A DNA stretch of 27,102 nucleotides. Origin: Chloroflexota bacterium (GTDB taxonomy: Bacteria > Chloroflexota > Dehalococcoidia > Lucifugimonadales > UBA3495). The stretch is taken from contig JADFPM010000007.1 of NCBI GenBank assembly GCA_022562335.1, forward strand, positions 1-27,102, read 5' to 3'. A program made the translations under genes and the position numbers. The notes under the pieces were generated by a model. It ran no database searches. It worked only from the letters and a program-made list of their open reading frames with translations, and was not told the origin of the DNA. This document shows positions 21,796 through 27,102 of the stretch, piece by piece (position 1 is the first letter of the stretch; every line of letters starts with the position of its first letter).

Positions 21796-22737
21796 TTAAA
21801 CCGGCACCGGTACCTGGCTCAAGATCTCTTCGATGATCAACTCGGGTGTCCGGTCCCGCAGGCGGGCTTGAGACTTGAGGATCATGCGGTGAGCCAGGGC
21901 ATAGGTGGCCAGTGACTTGACGTCGTCGGGGGTGACGAACCCCCGCCCCTGTATGGCGGCCAGCGCCTGGCTGCAACGATAGAGCCCCAAGCTGGCCCGG
22001 GGGCTGGCCCCCAATTCGACATCGGCGTGGCGGCGGGTCGCCTGCACGATCTGGACGATGTAGTTTCGCAGGGCCTGTTCCACGTGCACCTCGGTGACCA
22101 GCTCCTGGAGTTTTATTATCTCCGCCTCGCCCGTCACCGGTTTAAGGTCCGCCTCGGGGCTGCCGGTGCGGAACCGGGAGAGCATCTCCTCCTCCTCTAC
22201 CTCCTCCGGGTAGCCCAGCTTGATGCGCAGCATGAAACGGTCCAGTTGGGCTTCGGGCAGGGGAAACGTGCCTTCCAGTTCGATGGGGTTTTGGGTGGCG
22301 ATGACCAGGAAGGGAGTCGGCAGGGGAATGGTCACTTCGTCGATGGTGACCTGGCGTTCCCCCATGGCCTCCAAAAGGGCCGACTGGGTGCGGGGGGTTG
22401 CCCGGTTGATCTCGTCGGCCAGCACGATCTGAGAGATTATCGGGCCGGGCCGAAACTCGAACTCCCCATTTTTTTGGTTATAGAAGTGGATGCCTGTTAT
22501 ATCCGACGGCATCAGGTCCGGGGTGAACTGGATGCGTTTAAAGGTGCAATCCAGGGACCGGGCCAGACAGCGGCCCAGGGTGGTCTTGCCGATCCCCGGC
22601 ACGTCTTCGATCAGCAGATGGCCGCCGCTCAAGATGGCAGCCAGGGTCAGTTCAATGACGCCGCCTTTCCCCACCAACACCAGTTCAATGTTGGCTTTGA
22701 TCTTAGCGGCAGCTTCGGCGACTGGGGTTGCGTCCAA
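21796..22737 (-). CDS. MoxR-family AAA+ ATPase
   Basis: This 313-residue AAA+ ATPase is of the MoxR/RavA group. Walker A is EDVPGIGKTT at about residues 44-53, Walker B is VLADEINRATPRTQSALLEAM with the sensor ATQNPIELEGTFPLPEAQLDRF, and sensor 2 lies in GASPRASLGLYR. These ATPases act as chaperones for metal or cofactor insertion and assembly of partner proteins, usually with DUF58 proteins. The start is TTG at 22737, just after an in-frame stop; the SD is weak. It heads the MoxR-DUF58-DUF4129 unit. Confidence 0.95.
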   Translation of the reverse strand: MDATPVAEAAAKIKANIELVLVGKGGVIELTLAAILSGGHLLIEDVPGIGKTTLGRCLARSLDCTFKRIQFTPDLMPSDITGIHFYNQKNGEFEFRPGPIISQIVLADEINRATPRTQSALLEAMGERQVTIDEVTIPLPTPFLVIATQNPIELEGTFPLPEAQLDRFMLRIKLGYPEEVEEEEMLSRFRTGSPEADLKPVTGEAEIIKLQELVTEVHVEQALRNYIVQIVQATRRHADVELGASPRASLGLYRCSQALAAIQGRGFVTPDDVKSLATYALAHRMILKSQARLRDRTPELIIEEILSQVPVPV

Positions 22738-22834
22738 AGGTATTCACATCCCGCATAAGTTTGTGTCCGGCGGCATCTTACCGGTGATTGCCAATGTAAA
22801 TCCTACGGTCTTCCTTGCGGTTGATATCGGGATG

Positions 22835-22865
22835 ACTCCCGGATTCGTACAGTGAATACGGGAGT
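22835..22865. terminator. Imperfect hairpin between the nucleotidyltransferase and MoxR genes
   Basis: ACTCCCG (22835-22841) pairs with CGGGAGT (22859-22865), and ATTC (22843-22846) with GAAT (22854-22857), leaving one mismatch and a seven-base loop. It begins at the stop codon of the nucleotidyltransferase gene. No T-tract follows on the minus strand, so it may stabilise the 3' end or terminate weakly. Confidence 0.4.
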
Positions 22866-23566
22866 TAACGCCGGCTTAATTGCGCTTCGGCTTCCTGCAA
22901 ATCTTTGAAGGAGTCAACGCTTCGCCAGAAGGCCCGGGATTTCAGCGCCGCCAGTTGGCCAGACTGGGCCAGCCGGGGAAATGTCTCCGTCTCGTGATCT
23001 CCCAATTCGGGCAGCTCGGGGGCCATCCGGCGGTCCATGACATACACCCCGGCATTGATCCAATATGGGATCTCCACCTTTTCGCGGAACCCCTGTACCG
23101 CGTCGTTGTCATCGATATCAACGATGCCGTAGGGAGACACCATGGGTACCACCATGATGGTGGCCATATGGCCGGGGTTCGCCTCTTTGATTTTCCTGTG
23201 CCGTTCCAAGATGGCGCCGGGATCTTCCTCGGTGACCACGTCTCCATTCAGCACCATCACCGTCTCCTCTTCCGGGGGCACTTGGGTGAATCCCCGGCGT
23301 ATGGCCCCGCCCCTGCCCAAGGGCGAGTCTTCCAGGCTGTAATGGGCCCGGATGCCCACCGCCGTACCATCGCCGAAGTAATCCTTGATGACCTGCCAGA
23401 GATACCCCGCCAGAAACACCACGTCGGTGACACCGGCTTTTTTCAGCCATTCCACCTGGTGCATCAAAATGGGCTTGCCGCACAGAGGCACCATCGGCTT
23501 GGGCATGGTGTCGGTCAGGGGCCGAAGTCTCTCGCCCTTACCTCCGGCCAGAATCAGCGCATACAT
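22865..23566 (-). CDS. Sugar-1-phosphate nucleotidyltransferase
   Basis: This 233-residue NDP-sugar pyrophosphorylase would activate a sugar-1-phosphate with an NTP. It has the signature LAGGKGERLRPLTDTMPKPM at residues 6-25, GKPILMHQVEWLKKAG, the NGDV metal site and the product-binding INAGVYVMD. The short form without a C-terminal hexapeptide domain fits mannose-1-phosphate guanylyltransferase-like or MurU-like enzymes. GDP-mannose supply for the PimA-like enzyme at 14866 is an attractive but unproven idea. A 12-base duplication in the DNA just before the ATG duplicates the SD-like sequence. It is 127 bases upstream of MoxR on the same strand. Confidence 0.9.
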   Translation of the reverse strand: MYALILAGGKGERLRPLTDTMPKPMVPLCGKPILMHQVEWLKKAGVTDVVFLAGYLWQVIKDYFGDGTAVGIRAHYSLEDSPLGRGGAIRRGFTQVPPEEETVMVLNGDVVTEEDPGAILERHRKIKEANPGHMATIMVVPMVSPYGIVDIDDNDAVQGFREKVEIPYWINAGVYVMDRRMAPELPELGDHETETFPRLAQSGQLAALKSRAFWRSVDSFKDLQEAEAQLSRR

Positions 23567-23587
23567 CCCTGACGGTCTCCCTGACGG
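23566..23587. repeat. Tandem duplication (12-base period) at the nucleotidyltransferase start
   Basis: TCCCTGACGG is repeated with a 12-base period at 23566-23575 and 23578-23587. On the minus strand this gives two AGGGA SD-like copies, one overlapping the ATG and one with usable spacing of about ten bases. Confidence 0.6.
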
Positions 23588-23654
23588 CCTTTAGGTTTGT
23601 CTATTCGAAAACGTTCCCCACCGGCGCCTAATATAACATATTCGGAAAGTCCAC

Positions 23655-23675
23655 CGTAGCTTGGACCCAGCTACG
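23655..23675. repeat. Inverted repeat in the intergenic region before the antitoxin
   Basis: CGTAGCT (23655-23661) and AGCTACG (23669-23675) are perfect seven-base arms around a seven-base spacer. The repeat lies between the divergent nucleotidyltransferase and antitoxin genes. Phd-type antitoxins bind palindromes upstream of their own gene, so this is a candidate operator, although it is 130 bases from the start. An AT-rich TATATT-like box on the minus strand lies nearby at about 23633-23640. Confidence 0.4.
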
Positions 23676-23804
23676 TTCCGTCCTGCTGGGATTGCACAAT
23701 GCGGCCATTCTATGTGGCTGAACCCGGATCCGGCTAAGCCTCAGGTCACGGGGTTTGGCGTATGTTACATTGGTTATGGCTATAGTCATATCATATGGTG
23801 CAGC

Positions 23805-24035
23805 ATGAGAGTCATCAAAGCGTCGGAATTCAAGGCCAAATGCCTCAAGATCATGGATGAGGTAGCCGCCACCGGTAAAACGGTTGTGATCACCAAAACC
23901 GGCATTCCCATAACCGAACTGGTGCCCGCCAAACGGAGGCCGGAAAGCCTTTTCGGTGCGATGAAGGGGTCAGTGACCTACATGGGCGACGTCATTTCCT
24001 CCATAGACGAGGAATGGGAAGCCGAGCGTGAGTAG
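23805..24035 (+). CDS. Phd/YefM-family antitoxin
   Basis: This 76-residue antitoxin starts MRVIKASEFKAKCLKIMDEV, the typical N-terminal DNA-binding part of Phd/YefM antitoxins, followed by GKTVVITKTGIPITELVPAK. An acidic C-terminal end would wrap the toxin. It is intact. The ATG at 23805 matches the family start; the frame opens earlier but the upstream part is not family-like. Its stop overlaps the GTG start of the PIN toxin remnant by eight bases, the normal coupled layout of a toxin-antitoxin operon. With the toxin broken, it may be an orphan that still represses its promoter or counteracts a related toxin. Confidence 0.88.
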   Translation: MRVIKASEFKAKCLKIMDEVAATGKTVVITKTGIPITELVPAKRRPESLFGAMKGSVTYMGDVISSIDEEWEAERE

Positions 24036-24437
24036 GCCGGTTCTCCTTGACACCAACGCGCTGATTTAGGCTGTCGAGGGAGACGGCCGGCTCGGTTCGC
24101 GCAGCCGGGGCATCGTCGACTCTGCCTTGAAAGAAGACCTGCTGTTGGTATCGGCCGTCAGCTTCTGGGAGATCGCGTTGTTGGCCAGACGCAGGCATTG
24201 ATATTGGCCTATCCCACTGGCGAATGGCGCCAAACCGCATTGGGGCTCGGTATCATGGAAATCCCCCTCACTGGTGACATAGGTATCCGAGCAGTGGAAC
24301 TCGACGGGCTTCCTGGAAACCCCGCAGACCGCATGATCACAGCCACAGCCATGGCACGGGGCGCTACTTTGATCACTGCCGATTCAAGGATCCTGGAGTG
24401 GACCGGGCCACTTGAGCTTCACGACGCCCGATTGTGA
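24028..24437 (+). pseudogene. PIN-domain (VapC-type) toxin pseudogene
   Basis: From GTG at 24028 the reading is VLLDTNALI, then TAG (24067-24069) where the family often has a tryptophan (TGG to TAG would explain it), then AVEGDGRLGS through VSAVSFWEIALLARRRH. A TGA at 24199 then ends that frame. The rest of the protein (ILAYPTGEWRQTALGLG through NPADRMITATA and TADSRILEW) continues in another frame to 24437. All four acidic PIN residues (DTN, WEIA, PADR, TAD) survive, so decay looks recent. PIN toxins are metal-dependent RNases. The remnant stops one base before the tRNA-Gln 3' end on the opposite strand. Confidence 0.85.
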
Positions 24438-24438
24438 C

Positions 24439-24512
24439 TGGCTGCCCCGCCTGGATTCGAACCAGGGATTACAGCTCCAAAGGCTGACGTGTTACCGCTA
24501 CACTACGGGGCA
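24439..24512 (-). tRNA. tRNA-Gln (anticodon TTG)
   Basis: On the minus strand a full 74-base cloverleaf is present. The acceptor TGCCCCG pairs perfectly with CGGGGCA, and the D stem is GTGT/ACAC. The anticodon loop CTTTGGA gives anticodon TTG, and the T arm is CCTGG-TTCGAAT-CCAGG. Discriminator G and an encoded CCA follow. The weak U1-A72 end and G73 fit glutamine identity. It lies tail to tail against the toxin pseudogene. Confidence 0.95.
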
Positions 24513-24522
24513 AGGGTTGAGG

Positions 24523-24563
24523 CCGGCAATGAGGGCTATTTTACCTTGCCGGACTTTTATTCT
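24523..24563 (+). terminator. Plus-strand intrinsic terminator behind the toxin-antitoxin/tRNA region
   Basis: CCGGCAA (24523-24529) pairs with TTGCCGG (24546-24552), followed by ACTTTTATTCT. It would stop plus-strand transcripts that run from the toxin-antitoxin locus through the antisense of tRNA-Gln before they reach the nitrilase gene. Confidence 0.55.
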
Positions 24564-24587
24564 CGCCCCCTTCACTGGCAGCGTCAA
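24559..24587 (-). promoter_or_regulatory. tRNA-Gln promoter
   Basis: On the minus strand TTGACG (24587-24582) and GAGAAT (24564-24559) are 17 bases apart, about 47 bases upstream of the tRNA 5' end. The -35 is near perfect and the -10 moderate. Confidence 0.5.
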
Positions 24588-24612
24588 GGGGAGATCAGCC
24601 TGCGGCGCGCGA

Positions 24613-24621
24613 TGCTATAAT
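24613..24621 (+). promoter_or_regulatory. Extended -10 promoter for the nitrilase-family gene
   Basis: TGCTATAAT joins the extended TGn to a perfect TATAAT, about 90 bases upstream of the ATG at 24713. No -35 is seen at the ideal distance. Confidence 0.6.
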
Positions 24622-24656
24622 TGGCCCGGCGTAATGCCCAACCACCTTGGTAAGAT

Positions 24657-24680
24657 CACGCGGATCTTCATTGCCGCGTG
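24657..24680 (+). promoter_or_regulatory. Leader hairpin of the nitrilase-family gene
   Basis: CACGCGG (24657-24663) and CCGCGTG (24674-24680) form a perfect seven-base-pair stem with a ten-base loop in the 5' leader, ending 32 bases before the ATG. No T-tract follows; a structural or regulatory role is possible but unproven. Confidence 0.35.
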
Positions 24681-24712
24681 GCGCCCCGTTAATATTTCAT
24701 AGGTGAGATTTC

Positions 24713-25498
24713 ATGAGCCGACTGCGAATCTCATTGCTCCATCTGGCCCCGGTGACCGGCGACGTGGCCGGCAACCGCAAATTGGTGGAGTCAGCGATGA
24801 AGGTGGCCGCCGGGCAAGGCGCCGGCTGGGCCATCACTCCCGAATTGTGCATCCCCGGCTACCTCTTCGCCAATATGATTGGCACCGATTGGATCCTGCC
24901 CCAACCGGACCCCTGGATGCAGGGCTTCTGCCGGTTGGTCAAGGACCTGGGAATGACGGCATTCCTGTCCCACCCGCACCGCGACCCGGAAACGGACAAG
25001 CTTTACAACACGGTATTTGTGGTCAGCGACGAGGGTGAGATCATCGGTAAGCATAGCAAGGTCAAGGCCTTGCATGGCGCCGAAGCCTGGTCAACGCCGG
25101 GAGAAGAGATACTCCCGCTGTCGCCCCAGGGCATTGAGGGGGTTAAGGTCGGCATCCTGATCTGCGCCGACGCCTACAAGAATGAAGTGGCCGCGGAGCT
25201 GCAGCGGAAGGGCGCCCAGGTCCTGGTTTCGCCGTCGGCTTGGGGGCCGGGACAGTGCGGCCCCGATGGCGAGTGGGAGCGGCGGTCGGGAGACACCGGC
25301 CTGCCCATCATGGTCTGCAACCGCACCGGTGTTGAGCCCGACGAACTGGATTACCGGGGGGCGGAAAGCGTGGTGGCCCAGAACGGCCAACGGCTTCTGG
25401 CGGGGACCAGCGACCGGTCGGTGATCCTAACCTTCGACTGGGACATGGACACCATGACCCTTCTGTCCGAAGATTTCCATAGGACGTATCTGGAGTAG
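24713..25498 (+). CDS. Carbon-nitrogen hydrolase (nitrilase superfamily)
   Basis: This 261-residue protein has the nitrilase-superfamily catalytic triad: E44 in TPELCIPGYL, K116 in GKHSKVKAL and C151 in GILICADAY. The fold pattern matches soluble amidases and the glutaminase-like domains of this family, which hydrolyse amide or nitrile C-N bonds through a thioester on the cysteine. The substrate cannot be told; a ligase domain (as in NadE or Lnt) is absent, so a stand-alone amidase is likely. GGTGAG lies five bases before the ATG. The TAG stop lies inside the end of the MITE-like element that follows. Confidence 0.9.
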   Translation: MSRLRISLLHLAPVTGDVAGNRKLVESAMKVAAGQGAGWAITPELCIPGYLFANMIGTDWILPQPDPWMQGFCRLVKDLGMTAFLSHPHRDPETDKLYNTVFVVSDEGEIIGKHSKVKALHGAEAWSTPGEEILPLSPQGIEGVKVGILICADAYKNEVAAELQRKGAQVLVSPSAWGPGQCGPDGEWERRSGDTGLPIMVCNRTGVEPDELDYRGAESVVAQNGQRLLAGTSDRSVILTFDWDMDTMTLLSEDFHRTYLE

Positions 25499-25644
25499 CT
25501 GTCAGCCATCAGCCTTCAGCTATCAGCTCTTGGCTCCGGACCACTGGGAATCTACCTGCGGCGCGCACCATCACAGGCATCATAAAATCTCAAGGAAGAT
25601 CAAATGGGGTGGTGGCTGAAGCTGACCGCTGAAAGCTGAGAGCT
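25497..25644. mobile_element. MITE-like element with terminal inverted repeats
   Basis: The 25-base ends at 25497-25521 and 25620-25644 are imperfect inverted repeats that both read as AGCT followed by several TCAGC units spaced about seven bases apart, with five mismatches. The 98 bases between have no coding frame of interest. Such TCAGC-rich palindromic ends are typical of small non-autonomous elements or REP-like repeats. The ends overlap the stop codons of the nitrilase gene (TAG) and ruvX (TAA), so the element fills the whole intergenic gap. Confidence 0.6.
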
Positions 25645-26054
25645 TAAGAACCTTGGTTCAAGAACCGCTGCAAGATCAACACCGCCGCCGCTTCGTCCAC
25701 CGTTTCTTTCCGGCGGGAAGGCTGCTGCCCAGCCTCTCGAAGTAAGCCCTCCGCCTCCACCGAGGTATAACTTTCGTCCACGCCGTGGACCGGGAGCGAG
25801 GTCTCTTTCTGCAGGGCTCGTATGAACCCCTGGGCCCGTTGGGCCTGGCGGCCCACCTTTCCGGCCAACGTGTAGGGCACGCCGACAACGATACCTTCCA
25901 CGTCACGATCGGCGGCCAGGGCCAATACCTGGTTAACGTCCTGAGTGAGCTTGGAGCGAGTGAGGTGGCCCGCGGGCAAGACGATGGACCCGGCGGGGTC
26001 GCAGACCGCCAGTCCGATGCGGCGCTCTCCCAGGTCCAAGGCCAGCAGCTTCAG
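25644..26054 (-). CDS. ruvX: Holliday junction resolvase-like RuvX (YqgF)
   Basis: This RNase H-fold protein of the YqgF/RuvX family is linked to pre-16S rRNA processing and possibly junction resolution. It begins KLLALDLGERRIGLAVCDPAG with the catalytic aspartate, and continues with GIVVGVPYTLAG, GVDESYTSVEAE and a C-terminal VDEAAAVLILQRFL with the last acidic residues. CTG at 26054 is proposed as the start: it gives the canonical MKLLALDLG, has AAGGGG eight bases upstream and overlaps the alaS stop as CTGA. The first standard start, TTG at 26039, would cut into the first beta strand and has no SD. It follows alaS, a common gene order. Its TAA stop lies in the end of the MITE-like element. 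Confidence 0.9.
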   Translation of the reverse strand: MKLLALDLGERRIGLAVCDPAGSIVLPAGHLTRSKLTQDVNQVLALAADRDVEGIVVGVPYTLAGKVGRQAQRAQGFIRALQKETSLPVHGVDESYTSVEAEGLLREAGQQPSRRKETVDEAAAVLILQRFLNQGS

Positions 26055-27102
26055 CTTGCCAACCCCTTGCGCACCAGGTCCGCCACCCCGCGCAGGGCCT
26101 CATCCAACTTCTCGGGTTGGCGGCCGCCCGCTTGAGCCATGTCGGCACGGCCGCCGCCGCCGCCGCCCATGACCTTGGCCGTGTCCCTGGCCAGGTTGCC
26201 GGCGTGCAATCCCCGTTCCACCAGGTCCGGCGACACCATGGCCACCAAAATCGGATTTCCCTCCACCACCGCCCCCAGCACCACCGCCACGCTGGACAGC
26301 TTGGCCTTGAGGAAATCGCCCATCTCCCGCATCCCCTCGGGGTTGGTGGCCGAAGTGCGGGCCGCCACCAGTTTCACGCCGTCCACGTCGTCCACCCGCT
26401 CCAATAAGCGCTCCGCTTCCGAACGCAATGTAGCTCGTTCTAAGGTTTCCAATCTATTCTTGAGTTCTTCCGTTTCCTGCATGTAGCTGTCCAGGCGGGA
26501 CTCCAGGTCGGCCACCGGCGTCTGCAGTTTTTGGGATAGAGCCGTCAACCGGTCCGACTGCTCCAGGAACAACTCCTCGGCCGCCCTGCCGCTGATGGCC
26601 TCGATCCTTCTCATGCCGCCGCCGATGCTGGACTCGCCCAGGACCAACAGGGTACCCACCTGGCCGGTGGCCGACACGTGGGTGCCGCCGCAGACCTCCA
26701 TGCTGAACGGCACATCCGTCTCGCCGGGGTCCTCCCCGGAGTTCTCGATCGTAACGACCCGCACCACGTCGCCGTACCGGTCGCCGAAGAAGGCCAGGGC
26801 CCCCTGCCGAACGGCCTCGGCGTAGCTGGTCTCTTGGGAAGACACCCGCAGGTTGTCCCGTATTTTTTCGTTGGCCATGCGCTGCACCGAGCGCAACTCT
26901 TGGAACGACAGGGCGCTGACGTGGCTGAAGTCGAACCGCAGCCTTTCGGGGGTCACCAGGGAGCCGGCCTGGCGCACGTGGAGACCCAACACCGACCGCA
27001 GGGCGGCGTGCAGCAGATGGGTGCCGCTGTGGTTCCGGGAGGCGTCCAGCCGGTTGGGCACGTCCACCTGGGCGGTGACCGCCTCACCCAGGGCGATCTC
27101 CC
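26051..27102 (-). CDS. alaS: Alanyl-tRNA synthetase, C-terminal part (gene runs off the window)
   Basis: About 350 C-terminal residues of AlaRS are visible; the 5' part with the aminoacylation core lies beyond the window edge, and the frame is open to base 27102. The editing domain has its HxxxH zinc motif in RNHSGTHLLHAALR and the second pair in EVCGGTHVSATGQVG, so hydrolysis of mischarged Ser/Gly-tRNA should be intact. A coiled-coil linker (SRLDSYMQETEELKNRLETLERA) and the C-Ala domain with GGGGGGRADMAQAGG follow. Its stop overlaps the proposed start of ruvX, implying cotranscription. Confidence 0.97.
   Translation of the reverse strand, partial: EIALGEAVTAQVDVPNRLDASRNHSGTHLLHAALRSVLGLHVRQAGSLVTPERLRFDFSHVSALSFQELRSVQRMANEKIRDNLRVSSQETSYAEAVRQGALAFFGDRYGDVVRVVTIENSGEDPGETDVPFSMEVCGGTHVSATGQVGTLLVLGESSIGGGMRRIEAISGRAAEELFLEQSDRLTALSQKLQTPVADLESRLDSYMQETEELKNRLETLERATLRSEAERLLERVDDVDGVKLVAARTSATNPEGMREMGDFLKAKLSSVAVVLGAVVEGNPILVAMVSPDLVERGLHAGNLARDTAKVMGGGGGGRADMAQAGGRQPEKLDEALRGVADLVRKGLAS

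Noticed and set aside
24028..24437. Programmed frameshift or stop read-through making a full PIN toxin
   Set aside because: Two independent lesions (a TAG and a frame change) with no slippery sequence or structured signal point to decay, not recoding. The TAG is not a Sec codon.
1..27102. CRISPR array, prophage, integrase or restriction-type defence system
   Set aside because: No regularly spaced direct repeats, phage genes, integrases or defence genes were seen anywhere in the window; the only mobile traces are the MITE-like element and the toxin remnant at the tRNA.

Overview
The window looks like the chromosome of a GC-rich, free-living bacterium. Gene content and order fit Chloroflexota, perhaps a Dehalococcoidia/SAR202-type lineage: RNase Y with YmdB, an Ino1/PI-synthase lipid cluster, an F420-type luciferase-like oxidoreductase and a two-domain protein disulfide oxidoreductase. 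This placement is inference, because no rRNA lies in the window. Many genes start with TTG or GTG behind clear Shine-Dalgarno (SD) sequences.

Layout. Bases 1-2000 hold a PlsY-like membrane protein (+) and a TPR protein (-) that converge with two bases between them. Bases 2010-4380 (+) hold a small glutaredoxin-like gene and recA-recX. The glutaredoxin-like gene appears to be a selenoprotein: its first TGA is followed by two sense codons and TAG (a U-E-F-stop ending), with a SECIS-like hairpin at the right distance. Bases 4321-8872 (-) form a run of rny, ymdB, a PHP phosphoesterase, a second PlsY-like gene and a zinc-ribbon membrane protein. The first three together look like an RNA-turnover module. 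The 381-base rny/dnaJ divergent region holds a good promoter in each direction and operator-like palindromes.

Bases 9254-18999 (+) carry dnaJ, prmA, a divergent soluble protein-kinase-like gene with a PP2C-like phosphatase, then ino1, a PimA-like glycosyltransferase and a CDP-alcohol phosphatidyltransferase. The last three would make inositol-3-phosphate, couple it to a CDP-lipid and mannosylate the product. They are followed by a two-domain disulfide oxidoreductase, ribH and an F420/FMN luciferase-like oxidoreductase. Bases 18980-23566 (-) carry a sugar-nucleotide transferase and a MoxR-DUF58-DUF4129 unit without a visible transglutaminase gene.

Bases 23805-24512 hold an intact Phd-type antitoxin, a PIN toxin pseudogene with a nonsense codon and a frameshift, and tRNA-Gln(TTG) on the opposite strand one base away. 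A nitrilase-family gene (+) follows, then a 148-base MITE-like element fitted between two stop codons, then ruvX (probable CTG start) and the 3' part of alaS (-), which runs off the window edge. No CRISPR array, prophage or complete insertion sequence was seen. The strongest candidate for something new is the small selenoprotein gene at 2120-2359.
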